Source: Roseiarcus sp963732155 (GTDB lineage: Bacteria > Pseudomonadota > Alphaproteobacteria > Rhizobiales > Beijerinckiaceae). Taken from it: a stretch of 64,000 nt of DNA. Under the pieces are notes generated by a model. The model was not told the DNA's origin. It saw nothing but the letters and a program-made list of their open reading frames with translations, and ran no database searches. Location: the NCBI GenBank assembly GCA_963732155.1, contig CAVSYB010000003.1, positions 107,069-171,068 on the forward strand. Direction: 5' to 3'. Position numbers and translations under genes: made by a program. Positions 53,238-63,119 of the stretch are shown here, piece by piece (the first letter of the stretch is position 1; every line of letters begins with the position of its first letter).

Positions 53238-53507
53238 ATGGCGCGCGTGATTTTCACCGCCAACTTGCGGCGGCATGTCAATTGTCCGGAGACGGAGGCC
53301 GACGGCGCGACAGTGCGCGAGGTGCTCGACGCGGTGTTCTCCAAATATGACCTTCTTCGCGGCTATGTCCTCGACGATCAGGCGGCGTTGCGCAGGCATA
53401 TGGGCGTCATCGTCGACGGAAACTGTTTGCGCGATCGGCGCAGTTTGAGCGATCCGGTCACGCCGGCGAGCCGGATCTACGTGCTTCAGGCGCTTTCCGG
53501 AGGATAG
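53238..53507 (+). CDS. MoaD/ThiS-like ubiquitin-fold protein
   Basis: 89 residues from ATG 53238. A beta-grasp fold is suggested by 'MARVIFTANLRRHVNCPETE', 'GATVREVLDAVFSKY' and 'GVIVDGNCLRD', and the protein ends in Gly-Gly ('VLQALSGG'). In MoaD, ThiS and relatives this Gly-Gly tail is adenylated and carries sulfur or is conjugated. No moaE, thiG or E1-like gene is nearby. The next gene starts 11 bp later, and the GGAGGATAGGAG that codes the tail and stop also acts as its ribosome site, so the two are translationally linked. Confidence 0.85.
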   Translation: MARVIFTANLRRHVNCPETEADGATVREVLDAVFSKYDLLRGYVLDDQAALRRHMGVIVDGNCLRDRRSLSDPVTPASRIYVLQALSGG

Positions 53508-53518
53508 GAGACTCAAAA

Positions 53519-54622
53519 ATGAGCGATCGGCTCCTCGTCTCGACGCGCAAAGGGTTGTTCACACTCGAACGCAAAAGCGGCGACTGGTCGATCGCTCAAG
53601 TGGACTTCCTGGCCGACAACGTCACGCTGGCGCTGCCCGATCCGCGCGACGGAAGAACCTACGCGGCGCTCAATCACGGTCATTTCGGGGTCAAGCTGCA
53701 TCGCGCCAAAGGCGCCGGCTGGGAAGAGATCGCGGCGCCCGCCTATCCCGTCAAGCCGGAGGGCCTCGTCGACAGAGACGGCTGGGGCAAGGACATCCCC
53801 TATTCGCTGCTCAACATTTTCTCGCTGGAGACCGGCGGGCCGGGCGAGTCGGGGCTTCTTTGGTGCGGCACCATTCCCGGCGGTCTGTTTCGCTCGCGCG
53901 ACTATGGGGAGAGCTGGGAACTGGTCCGCTCGCTTTGGGACGATTCGAAACGGCAGAAGTGGATGGGCGGCGGCACGGAATGGCCGGCGATCCATTCGAT
54001 CTGCGTCGACCCGCGCGATTCCAATATCGTGCGGATCGGCGTTTCCTGCGGCGGCGTCTGGGAGACGCGCGACGGCGGGGGGTCGTGGCGCTGCAAGGCC
54101 GACGGAATGTTCGCCGCCTTCATGCCGCCGGACCAGGGCCGCGACCCGGATATCCAGGACCCGCATTGCCTCGTGCAAAGCCCGAGCGCGCCCGACCGAC
54201 TGTGGGTGCAGCATCACAATGGTATTTTCCGCAGCGACGACGCCTCGCAAAGCTGGCTCGAAGTGACCGACGTGCCGCCGTCCTCCTTCGGCTTCGCCGT
54301 CGCGGTGCATCCCAGCGATCCCGACACCGCCTGGTTCGTGCCGGGCGTCAAGGACGAGCAGCGCATTCCCGTCGACGGGAAACTTGTCGTCACGCGCACC
54401 CGCGACGCCGGCAAGAGTTTCGACGTGCTGCGCGCCGGGCTGCCGCAGCAGCACGCCTATGACGTCGTCTATCGTCACGCGCTCTCAGTCGACCAGACCG
54501 GCGACCGTGTCGCCTTCGGCTCCACGACCGGCGGCCTTTGGATCAGCGAGGACCAGGGCGACCATTGGCGCGAATTGAGCCATACGTTGCCGCCGGTGCA
54601 TGCGGTGCGATTCGCCGCTTGA
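53519..54622 (+). CDS. Sialidase-like beta-propeller protein with five Asp-boxes, cytoplasmic
   Basis: 367 residues, no signal peptide. Five Asp-box motifs (S/T-x-D-x-G-x-S/T/H-W/F) are spaced 49-57 residues apart: SRDYGESW 126-133, TRDGGGSW 183-190, SDDASQSW 239-246, TRDAGKSF 294-301 and SEDQGDHW 343-350. This predicts a six- or seven-bladed propeller of the BNR/exo-sialidase or VPS10 type. The arginine triad of true sialidases is not evident, so the name sialidase would be misleading. It is coupled to the MoaD-like gene. Function unknown. Confidence 0.85.
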   Translation: MSDRLLVSTRKGLFTLERKSGDWSIAQVDFLADNVTLALPDPRDGRTYAALNHGHFGVKLHRAKGAGWEEIAAPAYPVKPEGLVDRDGWGKDIPYSLLNIFSLETGGPGESGLLWCGTIPGGLFRSRDYGESWELVRSLWDDSKRQKWMGGGTEWPAIHSICVDPRDSNIVRIGVSCGGVWETRDGGGSWRCKADGMFAAFMPPDQGRDPDIQDPHCLVQSPSAPDRLWVQHHNGIFRSDDASQSWLEVTDVPPSSFGFAVAVHPSDPDTAWFVPGVKDEQRIPVDGKLVVTRTRDAGKSFDVLRAGLPQQHAYDVVYRHALSVDQTGDRVAFGSTTGGLWISEDQGDHWRELSHTLPPVHAVRFAA

Positions 54623-54698
54623 GAGCCGAAAGGCCGCCTTGGGCCAAGCCCGATTCAAATTGAGACGACCCGCGCGCCGCCGCTTGCAGTGCGTCCGC

Positions 54699-54977
54699 TC
54701 AGTGCTTCAAGAAACGCCCCAGCACGCCGTAAAGACATCCCTTGAACAGGATGTAGAAGCCGATGCTGAGGTAGCCGTAGAAGATCAGCTCCGCCAATTG
54801 CCGCAGCCCGCCGTCTTTCAGCGCCATCACGCCATATTGCGAGACGAAGTTGAAGTTGGCGACGAACAGAACCACCAGATTGTAGGACGTGATCGCCGAG
54901 AGGCCGGCGAACACGCCCATCAACAGGAACGCGCGCCAGATCGGGCCGTTGAACATTCGGTAGAGGAATCCCTGCAT
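54699..54977 (-). CDS. Small membrane protein, unknown function
   Basis: 92 residues from ATG 54977; ATG 55013 is an alternative that would overlap the divergent chorismate mutase start. Three hydrophobic stretches: 'AFLLMGVFAGLSAITSYNLV', 'LAELIFYGYLSIGFYILF' and a weaker one between. No known family. Confidence 0.55.
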   Translation of the reverse strand: MQGFLYRMFNGPIWRAFLLMGVFAGLSAITSYNLVVLFVANFNFVSQYGVMALKDGGLRQLAELIFYGYLSIGFYILFKGCLYGVLGRFLKH

Positions 54978-55004
54978 GTCCCACCACCCCGGCGAGGCGC
55001 CCCC

Positions 55005-55431
55005 ATGAACCATCGACTCTTCGTTGTGGCCGTTCTGTTTGTTTCAGGCCTTGCTGGCGCGCAAGCGCAAACCGCCGATAGCGCGGCTTCCCATCCCGCC
55101 TATTGGGGCGCGCCGTCGGCCGACGGCGGCAAGTGCTGCGCGAGCCTTGCCGAGGTGCGCGACAACATCGACCGGCTCGACCGCGCGATCATCGCGCCTG
55201 ATGGCCGAACGCGGCCAATATGTCGCCGAGGCCGGCCGCTTCAAAGCCAATCCCGCCGCCATCAGCGCGCCCGCGCGGGTCGAGGCGATCATCGTCAAGG
55301 TGAAGGCGATCGCGCGGGAGGACGGCCTCGCGGAAAGCGTCGCCGAGCGCGCCTATCGCGCGATGATCGCCGCCTTCGAGGATTACGAGCGGGACGAATG
55401 GACGCGGCGGAATGGGGGGAGTAGGCAGTAG
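55005..55431 (+). pseudogene. Secreted chorismate mutase (AroQ type), one-base frameshift
   Basis: A signal peptide ('LFVVAVLFVSGLAGAQAQ') and the first helix 'LAEVRDNIDRLDRAIIA' are in one frame. The continuation 'LMAERGQYVAEAGRFK' to 'ERAYRAMIAAFEDYER' is in the next frame. One extra C in the CC at 55197-55198 explains the shift (expected GCG CTG ATG). Restored, the protein has the three-helix AroQ fold and would convert chorismate to prephenate, or act as an isochorismate lyase relative, in the periplasm. Sequencing error or real inactivation cannot be separated here. The last codons lie inside the heptamer repeat. Confidence 0.75.
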
Positions 55432-55498
55432 GCAATAGGCAATAGGCAATAGGCAATAGAGACCTTCGTAATGCCTACTGCCTACTCCCTACTGCCCA
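55421..55498. repeat. Heptamer tandem repeat with long inverted ends
   Basis: Variants of TAGGCAA, TAGGCAG and TAGGGAG are repeated about eight times, first in + orientation then inverted. GTAGGCAGTAGGCA (55421-55434) pairs perfectly with TGCCTACTGCCTAC (55472-55485). The element sits between two convergent genes and contains both of their stop codons (55429-55431 and 55482-55484). It could act as a bidirectional terminator. Similar short heptamer repeats are known from several bacterial genomes. Confidence 0.85.
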
Positions 55499-55814
55499 AC
55501 CCCTGATCCGTAAACACCAAGAGATCGTTCTTGCCGACGCGGTCGAGCACCGCCCGCGCCTCCTCGTCGAGAAGGTCGCGATCGACCGCTTCGGGGCGCA
55601 TCAGCGCGACGCGCCGCTCCCAGCTTTGGCGCTCGGCCTGGAGCTGTTTCAGTTCGCTTTCGAGGCCCTGCATCTCGGCGGCGTCTTCGGCCTTGGTCTT
55701 CAGCCCGCGCTCGCCGTTCCAGGCGCCCCGAACGAGGTAGCCGCTCGCGACGCCGAGCACGACGTAGAAGACGATCGGAAACAGGATCGCGCGCGCGCGG
55801 GTTCGGACGACCAT
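55482..55814 (-). CDS. Septum formation initiator family protein (FtsB/DivIC)
   Basis: 110 residues. One N-terminal transmembrane helix ('LFPIVFYVVLGVASGYLV') is followed by a coiled coil ('EMQGLESELKQLQAERQSWE') and 'LLDEEARAVLDRVGKNDLLV', the FtsB/DivIC pattern. In FtsQLB it signals activation of septal wall synthesis. The last residues (GSRE) and the stop are coded by the heptamer repeat, so the original C-terminus may have been different. In many relatives this gene is beside eno, as it nearly is here. Confidence 0.9.
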   Translation of the reverse strand: MVVRTRARAILFPIVFYVVLGVASGYLVRGAWNGERGLKTKAEDAAEMQGLESELKQLQAERQSWERRVALMRPEAVDRDLLDEEARAVLDRVGKNDLLVFTDQGLGSRE

Positions 55815-56070
55815 GCGGCGAGCTTGTCGCGCTTATCGTTAAGATTCGGTAACGAAAGGGCTGGGCGCCGCTCGCCACGCGGCAACTCAGAAAAGCGGGG
55901 CTTTTGACCAGTCGCCCGGTTCGCGTCGCAAAATGGATATTGTGCGACGTAGGAGAGATGGCTCTCTTAAGCCACTTTCCCCGGATATGGACATATGACG
56001 ATCCGTTGGCTGCTCCAGAAAACCGCCGTTGACTCGAAATGAACCTGCAGTTCAGTGAAGTCTTGCCTGC

Positions 56071-56640
56071 TTAACTCGCCCAGACTTCTAATTGATGCAG
56101 GAACGCCAAACCCGGATAGGTGCTCCGATCGGGGTGGGACCGTCGATAGTAGACATTCCAATAGCTACTCGCCTCAGACCGTAAACGGCGCATCATGGGT
56201 CGGTTTTCGCGAGCGAAGTTTGCGTATGCATCCCGGTCAAGCGTCGAAAGCGAAGCGACGATATCGTCGATAATTTCGACGACATATTCGCCCGCAAGCA
56301 GAACGACGAACGGAATCGCCCAAGATTTGTTGAACCCAAGAACGCGTCGAAGCGAAGCTTGTCGCATATAGCCGTCGGTGCCGCGCGTGCAGAGGCATTG
56401 AATTGCCGCCCACGAGCTGCTTTGGATGCGCAGCTTGCCCTCGTCCAATTCAAGAAAATGGATGCGCGTGGGGATTTGCACGGATCTCCCATGCACATAG
56501 GCGCGCACAGACGAACTGCGATAGCGGTCGTCAACGAACGGCACCAAAGTTCTTGCAGCGTCCTCTGCCATCGTTCGGCTGGAGGGGGGAAAGGCCGCGA
56601 CGGCGGCCTTCAAGAAGGGAGCGCGCATTGGAGGAAGCAT
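56071..56640 (-). CDS. Hypothetical protein, atypical composition
   Basis: 189 residues; ATG 56628 (MRAPF) is an alternative start. No family recognised. 'FNKSWAIPFVVLLAGEYVVE' is a hydrophobic stretch in a mostly soluble, Arg-rich protein with 'SYWNVYYRRSHPDRSTY' near the end. GC content is visibly lower than that of eno next to it, which suggests acquisition between ftsB-like and eno. It has no operon partner. Confidence 0.6.
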   Translation of the reverse strand: MLPPMRAPFLKAAVAAFPPSSRTMAEDAARTLVPFVDDRYRSSSVRAYVHGRSVQIPTRIHFLELDEGKLRIQSSSWAAIQCLCTRGTDGYMRQASLRRVLGFNKSWAIPFVVLLAGEYVVEIIDDIVASLSTLDRDAYANFARENRPMMRRLRSEASSYWNVYYRRSHPDRSTYPGLAFLHQLEVWAS

Positions 56641-56798
56641 AGCGCGGCGATCTTAACCGTCGAGTGAGGGTCTGGAAATGACTCCGCTGGTCCCCCCACC
56701 GGTGGTGGTATAGGTCGCACTTCTTACCGTGAGAGCGGTTTAGTGGAAGATTACCTGTGCGACAATGAAAGACGCGATCCGTGACGCAGCCTCTCCCT

Positions 56799-58079
56799 CT
56801 ACAGCGACTTGATCGCCGCGCGGCCTGCGTAGCGCGCCTGGCCGCCGAGCTCCTCCTCGATGCGGATGAGCTGGTTGTATTTGGCGAGCCGGTCGGAGCG
56901 CGACAGCGATCCGGTTTTGACCTGGCCGCAATTGGTGGCGACGGCGAGATCGGCGATGGTCGAATCCTCGGTCTCGCCCGAGCGGTGCGACATCACCGCC
57001 GTATAGCCGGCGCGCTGCGCCATATCGACCGCCGCCAGCGTCTCGGTCAGCGTGCCGATCTGGTTGACCTTGACGAGGATCGAATTGGCGACGCCCCTTT
57101 TGATCCCCTCGGCGAGGCGCGTCACATTGGTCACGAACACGTCGTCGCCGACGAGCTGACGTTTCGCGCCGAGAAGCTCGGTGAGGATTTTCCATCCCTC
57201 CCAATCGTCTTCCGACATGCCGTCCTCGATCGAGGCGATGGGGTAGCTCTGCGCCAGCCTGGCGAGATAGCGCGCCTGCTCTTCGATTGACCGCGTTTTT
57301 CCTTCCCCTTCATAGACATAGGCGCCGTTCTTGAAGAATTCCGTCGCCGCGCAATCGAGGCCCAGCACCACCTCGGCGCCCGGCTTGTAGCCCGCGCTTT
57401 CGATGGCCTTGAGACAGAAATCGAGCGCCGCCTCCGCGGAGGGCAGATTGGGCGCAAAGCCCCCTTCGTCGCCGACATTGGTGTTGTGGCCGGCCTTCTT
57501 GAGGGCGCCCTTCAGCGCATGGAAGATTTCCGCGCCCCAGCGCACGGCTTCGCGTAGCGAAGGCGCGCCGACCGGCAGGATCATGAATTCCTGGAAGTCG
57601 ATCGGGTTGTCGGCGTGCACGCCGCCGTTGACGATGTTCATCATCGGCACCGGCAGCACCCGCGCCGACGTCCCGCCGACGTAGCGGTAGAGCGGCAGGC
57701 TGGCCGCCTCGGCGGCGGCCTTGGCGAGGGCGAGCGAAACGCCGAGAATGGCGTTGGCGCCGAGCCTCGACTTGTTCGGCGTGCCGTCGAGCGCGATCAT
57801 CGCCTCGTCGATCGCAATCTGGTCCTCCGCCTCCAGGCCGGCCAGCGCTTCGCAAAGGTCGCGATTGACCGCCTCCACCGCCTTGAGGACGCCCTTGCCG
57901 CCGTAGCGCGCCTTGTCGCCGTCGCGCAGCTCGACCGCCTCATGCGCGCCGGTCGAGGCGCCCGAGGGAACCGCGGCGCGGCCGAGCGACCCGTCTTCGA
58001 GGACGGCCTCCACCTCGACCGTCGGATTGCCGCGGCTGTCGAGAATTTCCCTTGCGATGATGTCGACGATGGCGGTCAT
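56799..58079 (-). CDS. eno: Enolase
   Basis: 426 residues, full length. Interconverts 2-phosphoglycerate and phosphoenolpyruvate. 'DIIAREILDSRGNPTVEVEA' at the start, 'GDDVFVTN' with a metal Asp, the catalytic lysine in 'ANSILVKVNQIGTL' and 'SHRSGETEDSTIADLAVA' are intact. Confidence 0.98.
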   Translation of the reverse strand: MTAIVDIIAREILDSRGNPTVEVEAVLEDGSLGRAAVPSGASTGAHEAVELRDGDKARYGGKGVLKAVEAVNRDLCEALAGLEAEDQIAIDEAMIALDGTPNKSRLGANAILGVSLALAKAAAEAASLPLYRYVGGTSARVLPVPMMNIVNGGVHADNPIDFQEFMILPVGAPSLREAVRWGAEIFHALKGALKKAGHNTNVGDEGGFAPNLPSAEAALDFCLKAIESAGYKPGAEVVLGLDCAATEFFKNGAYVYEGEGKTRSIEEQARYLARLAQSYPIASIEDGMSEDDWEGWKILTELLGAKRQLVGDDVFVTNVTRLAEGIKRGVANSILVKVNQIGTLTETLAAVDMAQRAGYTAVMSHRSGETEDSTIADLAVATNCGQVKTGSLSRSDRLAKYNQLIRIEEELGGQARYAGRAAIKSL

Positions 58080-58299
58080 GCCGGCTCCTTGCGCCTCGAT
58101 TTCGCCCGCGGTTCTACGCCAACCTCCGCATCGACGAAAGGCCGCGCGGCGTCGGACATTTTCAAAAAGCCAGGCGCCCAGATTTTAGGCTTGCGGACGC
58201 CGAAAGAGCCGCCGATCCGCCGCCTCTGCTCTTGCCGGCGGCTTACGGCGCCGCGGCGGAAGGCCGATGACAAATATTTGCCTCACGGCGCCTCATAGC

Positions 58300-58535
58300 A
58301 TGGTGACATTGCACATTTTTTCGTCTAGCGTTTCTCCGTTGGGTAAAGGAGGTCGTCGCCAATCCTTTGGCGTCGCGGGTTGCCGAGTTTGTGGGAGGAC
58401 GGGGCGTCTTACCGGTTTCACGCGTAGGGTGATTCCTGCGAGCACGAAGATGCGACGGAAACCGGCTTCGCAATTCAAGGACAGGTGCAAAAGAGGCAAA
58501 GCTCAGCAAGCGCTGGCGCTTTGCCTTTTTGTTTG
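58300..58535 (+). ncRNA. Possible structured small RNA ending at a strong terminator
   Basis: The 531-bp gap between eno and tgt has no convincing protein gene. It contains CCGGTTTC (58412-58419) paired with GAAACCGG (58458-58465), and ends in a hairpin with TTTTT on the + strand (58495-58530). No + strand protein gene ends there, so the terminator suggests a separate transcript. I could not match it to 6S, SRP, RNase P or tmRNA. The 5' end is a guess. An 89-codon open frame (58267-58536) covers the same stretch but looks non-coding. Confidence 0.3.
58495..58530. terminator. Rho-independent terminator, probably bidirectional
   Basis: GGCAAAGC (58495-58502) and GCTTTGCC (58518-58525) form a perfect 8-bp stem with a 15-nt loop, followed by TTTTTG on +. 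On the minus strand the same stem is followed by TCTTTTG, so it can also end the tgt transcript, whose stop is 81 bp away. Confidence 0.8.
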
Positions 58536-58610
58536 ACCGGACCGGCGCGCGAAAGGCCCTCATCCGGCGCCGCGCGCCCCCTTCTGCCGCGAAGCGGGAG
58601 AAGGGGATGT

Positions 58611-59724
<1,114 letters not shown>

Positions 59725-59732
<8 letters not shown>

Positions 59733-60843
59733 CGGCGTCTTTCAATGGCGTCCGCTCGGCCGCGCCGCCCGGCCGGGCGAGCAGGCAGGCGTCGCCATAG
59801 CTGTAGAAGCGATAGCCCGCCGCGATCGCATGGGCGTAGGCGCGCCTCATCGGCTCCAGGCCGCTGAACGCGCTCGCCAGCATGAACAAGGTCGAGCGCG
59901 GCAGATGGAAGTTGGTCAGCAGCAGGTCGACCGCGCGAAAGCGATAGCCGGGCGTGATGAAGATCGACGTCTCCCCCTGGAAAGGCCGGATGCGCCCTTG
60001 CGCGTCGGCGGCGCTTTCGAGCAGCCGCAGGCTCGTCGTGCCGACGGCGAGGATGCGGCCGCCCCGCGCCCGCGCCTCGTTCAACGCGGCGGCGGTCGCC
60101 GCGTCGATGCGGCCCCATTCCGCGTGCATCGCATGGTCCGCGGTGTCGTCGACCTTCACCGGCAAGAAAGTGCCGGCGCCGACATGCAGCGTCGCCTTGT
60201 GCAGGCTCGCGCCGCGCGCGCCGAGACGGGCCACCAGCTCGGGCGTGAAATGCAGCCCGGCCGTCGGCGCCGCGACCGCGCCCGGCTCGTCCGCGAACAA
60301 GGTTTGATAGTCCAACCGGTCGCTCGCGCGCGGCGGACGGCGCGCCGCGATATAGGGCGGCAGCGGCGTATCGCCGAGCCGTTCGATCGCCTCGTCGAGC
60401 GCGGCGCCGTGAAACGCGAAGGCGAGCACGACTTCGCCGTCCGCGCCCTTTGCCTCGACCTCCGCGTCGAGCGCCCCGAGCAGGCAGGCCATGCTTTCGC
60501 TGGCCTCGCCGAAGCGTATCCGCTCGCCCGCCTTGAGCCGCTTGGCCGGGCGCACCAAGGCGCGCCAGCGGCAGGCGTCGACGCGCCTGATCAGCGTCGC
60601 CTCGACATTGGCGACCGCCTCGCCGCGCACGCGGATTCCTGTGAGCCGCGCCGCGATCACCCGGGTGTCGTTGACCACCAGCGCGTCGCCGGGGCGGAGG
60701 AAATCCGGCAGATCGGCGATGCGGCGGTCGGCGAGCGCGCCGTCCGCGCCGACCACCAGCATCCGCGCCGCATCGCGCGGAACCGCCGGCGCCAGCGCGA
60801 TGCGCTCGGGCGGCAGGTCGAAATCAAACTGGTCGACGCGCAT
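59725..60843 (-). CDS. queA: S-adenosylmethionine:tRNA ribosyltransferase-isomerase
   Basis: 372 residues. Moves the ribosyl part of SAM to preQ1 in tRNA, giving epoxyqueuosine, the step after Tgt. 'MRVDQFDFDLPPERIALAP', 'YQTLFADEPGAVAAPTAGLH' and 'ITPGYRFRAVDLLLTNFHLP' are family blocks. The tgt start lies inside its 3' end, so the two are translationally coupled. Confidence 0.97.
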
Positions 60844-60935
60844 GACTTAAAAAGGCTCTTGCGCCCGCCGTCCCCCCTCGCCGCCCGCGCGCGGCAGGCG
60901 GAGCGAGGCCGGCGCGAACTCGCCCGCCCCGCCCT

Positions 60936-61391
60936 TCAGCTCAAGGTCGCCTTGACGATCTTGTCGGGGTTGGTGACCGGCTCGCCGCGCTTGATCTTGT
61001 CGACATTGTCCATGCCGGCGACGACCTTGCCCCAGGCGGTGTATTTCTTGTCGAGGAACCGCGCGTCGTCGAAGCAGATGAAAAACTGCGAATTGGCCGA
61101 ATCCGGGCTCTGCGCGCGGGCCATCGACACCGTGCCGCGCACATGCGGCTCGGCGTTGAACTCGGCCTTGATGTTGGGGTATTTCGAGCCGCCCGTCCCG
61201 GTGCCGTGCGGGCAGCCGGTCTGCGCCATGAAGCCCTCGATGACGCGATGGAACACGATCCCGTCGTAGAAGCCCTCCGACACCAGGCGTTTGATGTGCG
61301 CGACATGGCCCGGCGCGAGATCGGGCCGCATTTCGATGACGACCGGACCCTTGGTCGTCTCCAGGGTGAGGGTGTTGCCTTGTTCGGCCAT
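60936..61391 (-). CDS. Peptidyl-prolyl cis-trans isomerase, cytoplasmic cyclophilin
   Basis: 151 residues from ATG 61391. No signal peptide. Cyclophilin core with 'GIVFHRVIEGFMAQTGCPHG' (catalytic Arg in FHR) and 'SANSQFFICFDDARFLD'. Speeds proline isomerisation during folding. Its paralogue lies 55 bp upstream on the same strand and queA follows. Confidence 0.95.
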   Translation of the reverse strand: MAEQGNTLTLETTKGPVVIEMRPDLAPGHVAHIKRLVSEGFYDGIVFHRVIEGFMAQTGCPHGTGTGGSKYPNIKAEFNAEPHVRGTVSMARAQSPDSANSQFFICFDDARFLDKKYTAWGKVVAGMDNVDKIKRGEPVTNPDKIVKATLS

Positions 61392-61446
61392 GGCCGGCGC
61401 GCTCCTGTTGTTCGTCGATCCCAATATAGTGCGAATGAGCGCCCTT

Positions 61447-62001
61447 TCAGCGGGGCCCGGCGGCGAGGCGCAGCCGGACGATCTTGTCCGGGTTGGTCAC
61501 CGCGCCGTTGTTGCCCTCGTCGCCCTTCTTGATCTTGTCGACCACATCCATGCCCGACGTGACCTCGCCGAACACCGTATATTTGCCGTTGAGAAACGGC
61601 GCGTCGGCGAGGCAGATGAAAAATTGCGAATTGGCGCTGTCGGGATCGTCGGTGCGCGCCATGCCGAGCGTCCCCCGCTTGAACGGGGTCGGCGTGAATT
61701 CGGCGGGGATGTTGGGCAGGTCGGAGCCGCCCTCGCCGGTGCCTTTGGGATCGCCGGTCTGGGCCATGAAGCCGGCGATCACCCGGTGAAAGACCAGGCC
61801 GTCGTAGAATTTGCGCGCCACCAGCGTCTTGATCTGGGCGACGTGCTTGGGCGCGAGATCCGGGCGCAGCCTGATGACCACCTTGCCGTTCTTGGTCTCC
61901 AGGATCAGCGTGTTCTGGGGATCGGCGTCCTCCGCCGCCGCCCTGGCGGCGGCCACGGCGGCGAGCGACAGGGCGAGGGCGGCGCGGCGGGTGAATCTCA
62001 T
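61447..62001 (-). CDS. Peptidyl-prolyl cis-trans isomerase, exported cyclophilin
   Basis: 184 residues from ATG 62001. The signal sequence 'FTRRAALALSLAAVAAARAA' has paired arginines and may use Sec or Tat. Cyclophilin core 'GLVFHRVIAGFMAQTGDPKG' and 'SANSQFFICLADAPFLN'. It is a periplasmic counterpart of the next gene. The frame is open upstream to 62124, but that part has no signal-like start. Confidence 0.93.
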   Translation of the reverse strand: MRFTRRAALALSLAAVAAARAAAEDADPQNTLILETKNGKVVIRLRPDLAPKHVAQIKTLVARKFYDGLVFHRVIAGFMAQTGDPKGTGEGGSDLPNIPAEFTPTPFKRGTLGMARTDDPDSANSQFFICLADAPFLNGKYTVFGEVTSGMDVVDKIKKGDEGNNGAVTNPDKIVRLRLAAGPR

Positions 62002-62166
62002 CGGGGGCAACCTCGTCGGGTCAAAAAGGTCTGGCGTCGGCCGCTTGATAGCATGGGGACGCGCCGGCGCAACCCTCAGGCGCCGGTCCGCGCGAGGCTT
62101 GACGGCGCGCGCCTCGCCCGGCAATCAGGCGCGCCCGGCGCTCGGCCGGCCGGACCCTCGAGATCG

Positions 62167-63036
62167 ATGACCGTCCTCAGGCGCCTGCGCCATTGGATTG
62201 AATATCTTGCGTTTCTGGCGATCGCCGGGATCATTCGCGCGCTGCCGCTCGAAACCGCGTCGCGCTGGTCGGGCGCCGGCTGGCGGTTGGTCGCCCCGCG
62301 CCTTGGCCGGCACCAGCGCGCCTTGAACAATCTGGCGCTGGCGTTCCCGGAAAAGAGCCCGGCCGAGATCGAGACGATCGCGCTGGGCATGTGGGACAAT
62401 CTGGGGCGCACCTTCGCCGAATTCTTCCACCTCCAGGAGATCGTCGACGACGGCCGGGTCGAGTTTGAGACGCCGGAGCATTTCGACGCCGTGCGCGCGC
62501 ACGGCGGCGGGATGGTCGCCTGCGGCCTGCATATGGCCAATTGGGAAATCACTTCCCAGGCGGCGCTGCGCGCCGGCGCGCGTCCGGCGGGCGTCTATCA
62601 GAAGATCACCAATCCGCTCGTCGACAGCTACATCAATTCGGTGCGCGCGCCCTTCTATCCCGGCGGGCTGATGGAAAAGTCGTCGCACACCGCCAGGGCG
62701 CTTCTTCGCTACGCGCGCGAGGGCGGATGCGCGGCCTTCCTCGCCGACCAGCGCGAAGGTCGCGGCGTCGACGCCATCCTTTTCGGAAGGCCCGCCCCTT
62801 CGGCGACCTTCCCCGCGCAGATCGCCCGCGCCGCCAAGGTTCCCCTCTACGTATGCCGCGCCAAGCGGATCAACGGCGTCCATTTCTCGCTTCGCTTCGA
62901 GCCGGTCGCCGTGCCGCACACGGCCGATCGTGAAGCCGACGTCGCGGAGGCGACGCGCGCGATCCAGGCGACGTTCGAGCGGATGATCCGCGAAGCGCCG
63001 GAACAATGGATGTGGGCGCACCGCCGGTGGCGTTGA
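62167..63036 (+). CDS. Lipid A biosynthesis acyltransferase-like (LpxL/HtrB family)
   Basis: 289 residues from ATG 62167. N-terminal membrane segment ('IEYLAFLAIAGIIRAL'). The catalytic HxxxxE is in 'GLHMANWEI', with 'NLGRTFAEFFHL' before it and 'EGGCAAFLADQREGRG' after. The family adds secondary acyl chains to lipid A from acyl-ACP. Which position cannot be told. xthA begins 83 bp downstream. Confidence 0.92.
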   Translation: MTVLRRLRHWIEYLAFLAIAGIIRALPLETASRWSGAGWRLVAPRLGRHQRALNNLALAFPEKSPAEIETIALGMWDNLGRTFAEFFHLQEIVDDGRVEFETPEHFDAVRAHGGGMVACGLHMANWEITSQAALRAGARPAGVYQKITNPLVDSYINSVRAPFYPGGLMEKSSHTARALLRYAREGGCAAFLADQREGRGVDAILFGRPAPSATFPAQIARAAKVPLYVCRAKRINGVHFSLRFEPVAVPHTADREADVAEATRAIQATFERMIREAPEQWMWAHRRWR

Positions 63037-63119
63037 AGAATCGCCGGTCCGCCGCGCCGAAAAATGGTCTATGACGGGCTGGCCGGAACAGCGCCGATCG
63101 CAAGCCAGAGGAGCCCGCC

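Noticed and set aside
58267..58536. 89-codon open frame ending in the terminator
   Set aside because: Ends inside the hairpin, has no good ribosome site and no protein-like features; better explained by a non-coding transcript or no gene.
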